64,000 nt of DNA from Runella limosa DSM 17973. Lineage in GTDB: Bacteria > Bacteroidota > Bacteroidia > Cytophagales > Spirosomataceae. The notes under the pieces are model-generated. The model saw nothing but the letters and a program-made list of their open reading frames with translations. It had not been told where the DNA came from and did no database searches. Location: contig NZ_KI519428.1 of NCBI RefSeq assembly GCF_000482465.1, positions 62,001-126,000 on the forward strand. The letters run 5' to 3'. Position numbers and translations under genes: made by a program. The stretch's first letter is position 1, and the number at the start of each line of letters is the position of its first letter. This document shows positions 63,372 through 64,000 of the stretch, piece after piece.

Positions 63372-64000
63372 ATGTTTGAAAGCTTACAGGATAAATTAAA
63401 CAAAGCCATTCGAACCCTCAAGGGGAAAGACAGAATTACGGATATTAACGTAGCCGCCACGATTAAAGAGGTGCGCCGCGCCTTGGTGGACGCCGACGTT
63501 AACTTCAAAGTTGCCAAAGAAATTACGGACAGAATTAAAGATAAAGCCCTCGATCAGAAGATTTTGATTGCGGTTGAGCCTGGGCAAATGTTCGTAAAAA
63601 TCGTCCATGAAGAGTTGACTGAATTGATGGGTGGACATGCCGAAGGTATTAATACCAAAGGTGATCCTGCCGTAATTTTGATTGCAGGTCTTCAAGGTTC
63701 GGGTAAAACAACGTTTTCGGGTAAATTGGCCAGCTTACTCAAGCGCCAAGGGCGTCAGGTGTTGTTGGCGGCCTGTGATATTTACCGTCCTGCGGCGATT
63801 GACCAGCTGAAAGTGCTTGGTGAGCAAATTGGTGTAGAAGTATTTGCCGAGCCAGAAAATAAAAATGCAGTAGAAATTGCTCAAAACGCCATTGCCCACG
63901 CCAAAAAGTCGGGCAAGAAAATTGTGATTGTTGATACAGCAGGTCGTTTGGCCGTTGACGAGGTCATGATGCGTGAGGTTGAAAATATCAAAGCAGCCCT
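63372..64000 (+). CDS. ffh: Signal recognition particle protein Ffh, 5' part
   Basis: Starts at ATG 63372 and is open to the window end (about 209 codons seen). The N domain is present (MFESLQDKLNKAIRTLKGKD, then DINVAATIKEVRRALVDADVN). The G domain shows G1 LQGSGKTTFSGKLA, the DIYRPAAIDQL motif (G2/I-box region) and G3 VDTAGRLAVDE. The remaining GTPase part and the RNA-binding M domain lie beyond the edge. Ffh with 4.5S RNA delivers nascent membrane proteins to FtsY and SecYEG. Confidence 0.97.
   Translation, partial: MFESLQDKLNKAIRTLKGKDRITDINVAATIKEVRRALVDADVNFKVAKEITDRIKDKALDQKILIAVEPGQMFVKIVHEELTELMGGHAEGINTKGDPAVILIAGLQGSGKTTFSGKLASLLKRQGRQVLLAACDIYRPAAIDQLKVLGEQIGVEVFAEPENKNAVEIAQNAIAHAKKSGKKIVIVDTAGRLAVDEVMMREVENIKAA

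Overview
The window looks like a chromosomal segment from a Bacteroidota bacterium, most likely of the order Cytophagales (Runella/Spirosoma-like; the genus is a guess). The evidence is threefold. Several secreted proteins carry type IX secretion (T9SS) sorting domains, both type A and gliding-motility-type type B. Promoter-like sites follow the Bacteroidota pattern TTTG-N(17-23)-TAnnTTTG. Rho has a long N-terminal extension and NuoG is of the short form. Base composition and coding style look even, and I see no prophage, CRISPR array, tRNA or rRNA.

Layout. 1-62: 5' end of a thiolase gene. 139-3919: a secreted glycoside-hydrolase-like T9SS protein with a palindromic mobile repeat at its 5' side, then a hypothetical gene. 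3994-9004: FAH-family hydrolase, Fic protein, M23 peptidase, alpha/beta hydrolase and a tetrapyrrole-methylase-fold methyltransferase. 9093-13214: divergent rho and yidC. 13310-16395: a Tat-exported phospholipase C and a small Lys/Ala-rich protein. 16463-25678: a 3071-residue modular T9SS surface protein. 25826-29580: a compact phosphonate-utilisation cluster (PhnZ-like mixed-valent di-iron oxygenase, secreted alkaline-phosphatase-superfamily enzyme, PhnX-like hydrolase, FAD-dependent oxidoreductase).

29583-34438: a one-component hybrid histidine kinase/AraC regulator and a type B T9SS Ig-like protein. 34490-35384: a repeat-rich stretch around dtd with a second copy of the mobile repeat, a 61-bp tandem array and a terminator. 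35391-41823: metH divergent from an Lrp/AsnC regulator, a glycosyltransferase and a NodB deacetylase. 41854-50094: gamma-glutamyltranspeptidase, DUF58 protein, Sua5/TsaC, glycosyltransferase, YihY, a lipoprotein and tpiA. 50342-52840: a retropepsin-like/PDZ protein and anmK. 52852-60913: the complex I genes nuoA to nuoJ, after which the operon runs into anmK instead of nuoK-N. 61062-63233: a secreted T9SS acetylesterase-like protein. 63372-64000: 5' part of ffh.

The most interesting parts are the phosphonate cluster with unusual palindromes in its spacers; the mobile palindromic repeat, built as two hairpin-plus-tail modules facing each other, one copy of which landed at the dtd stop codon; the giant modular surface protein; and the truncated nuo operon.
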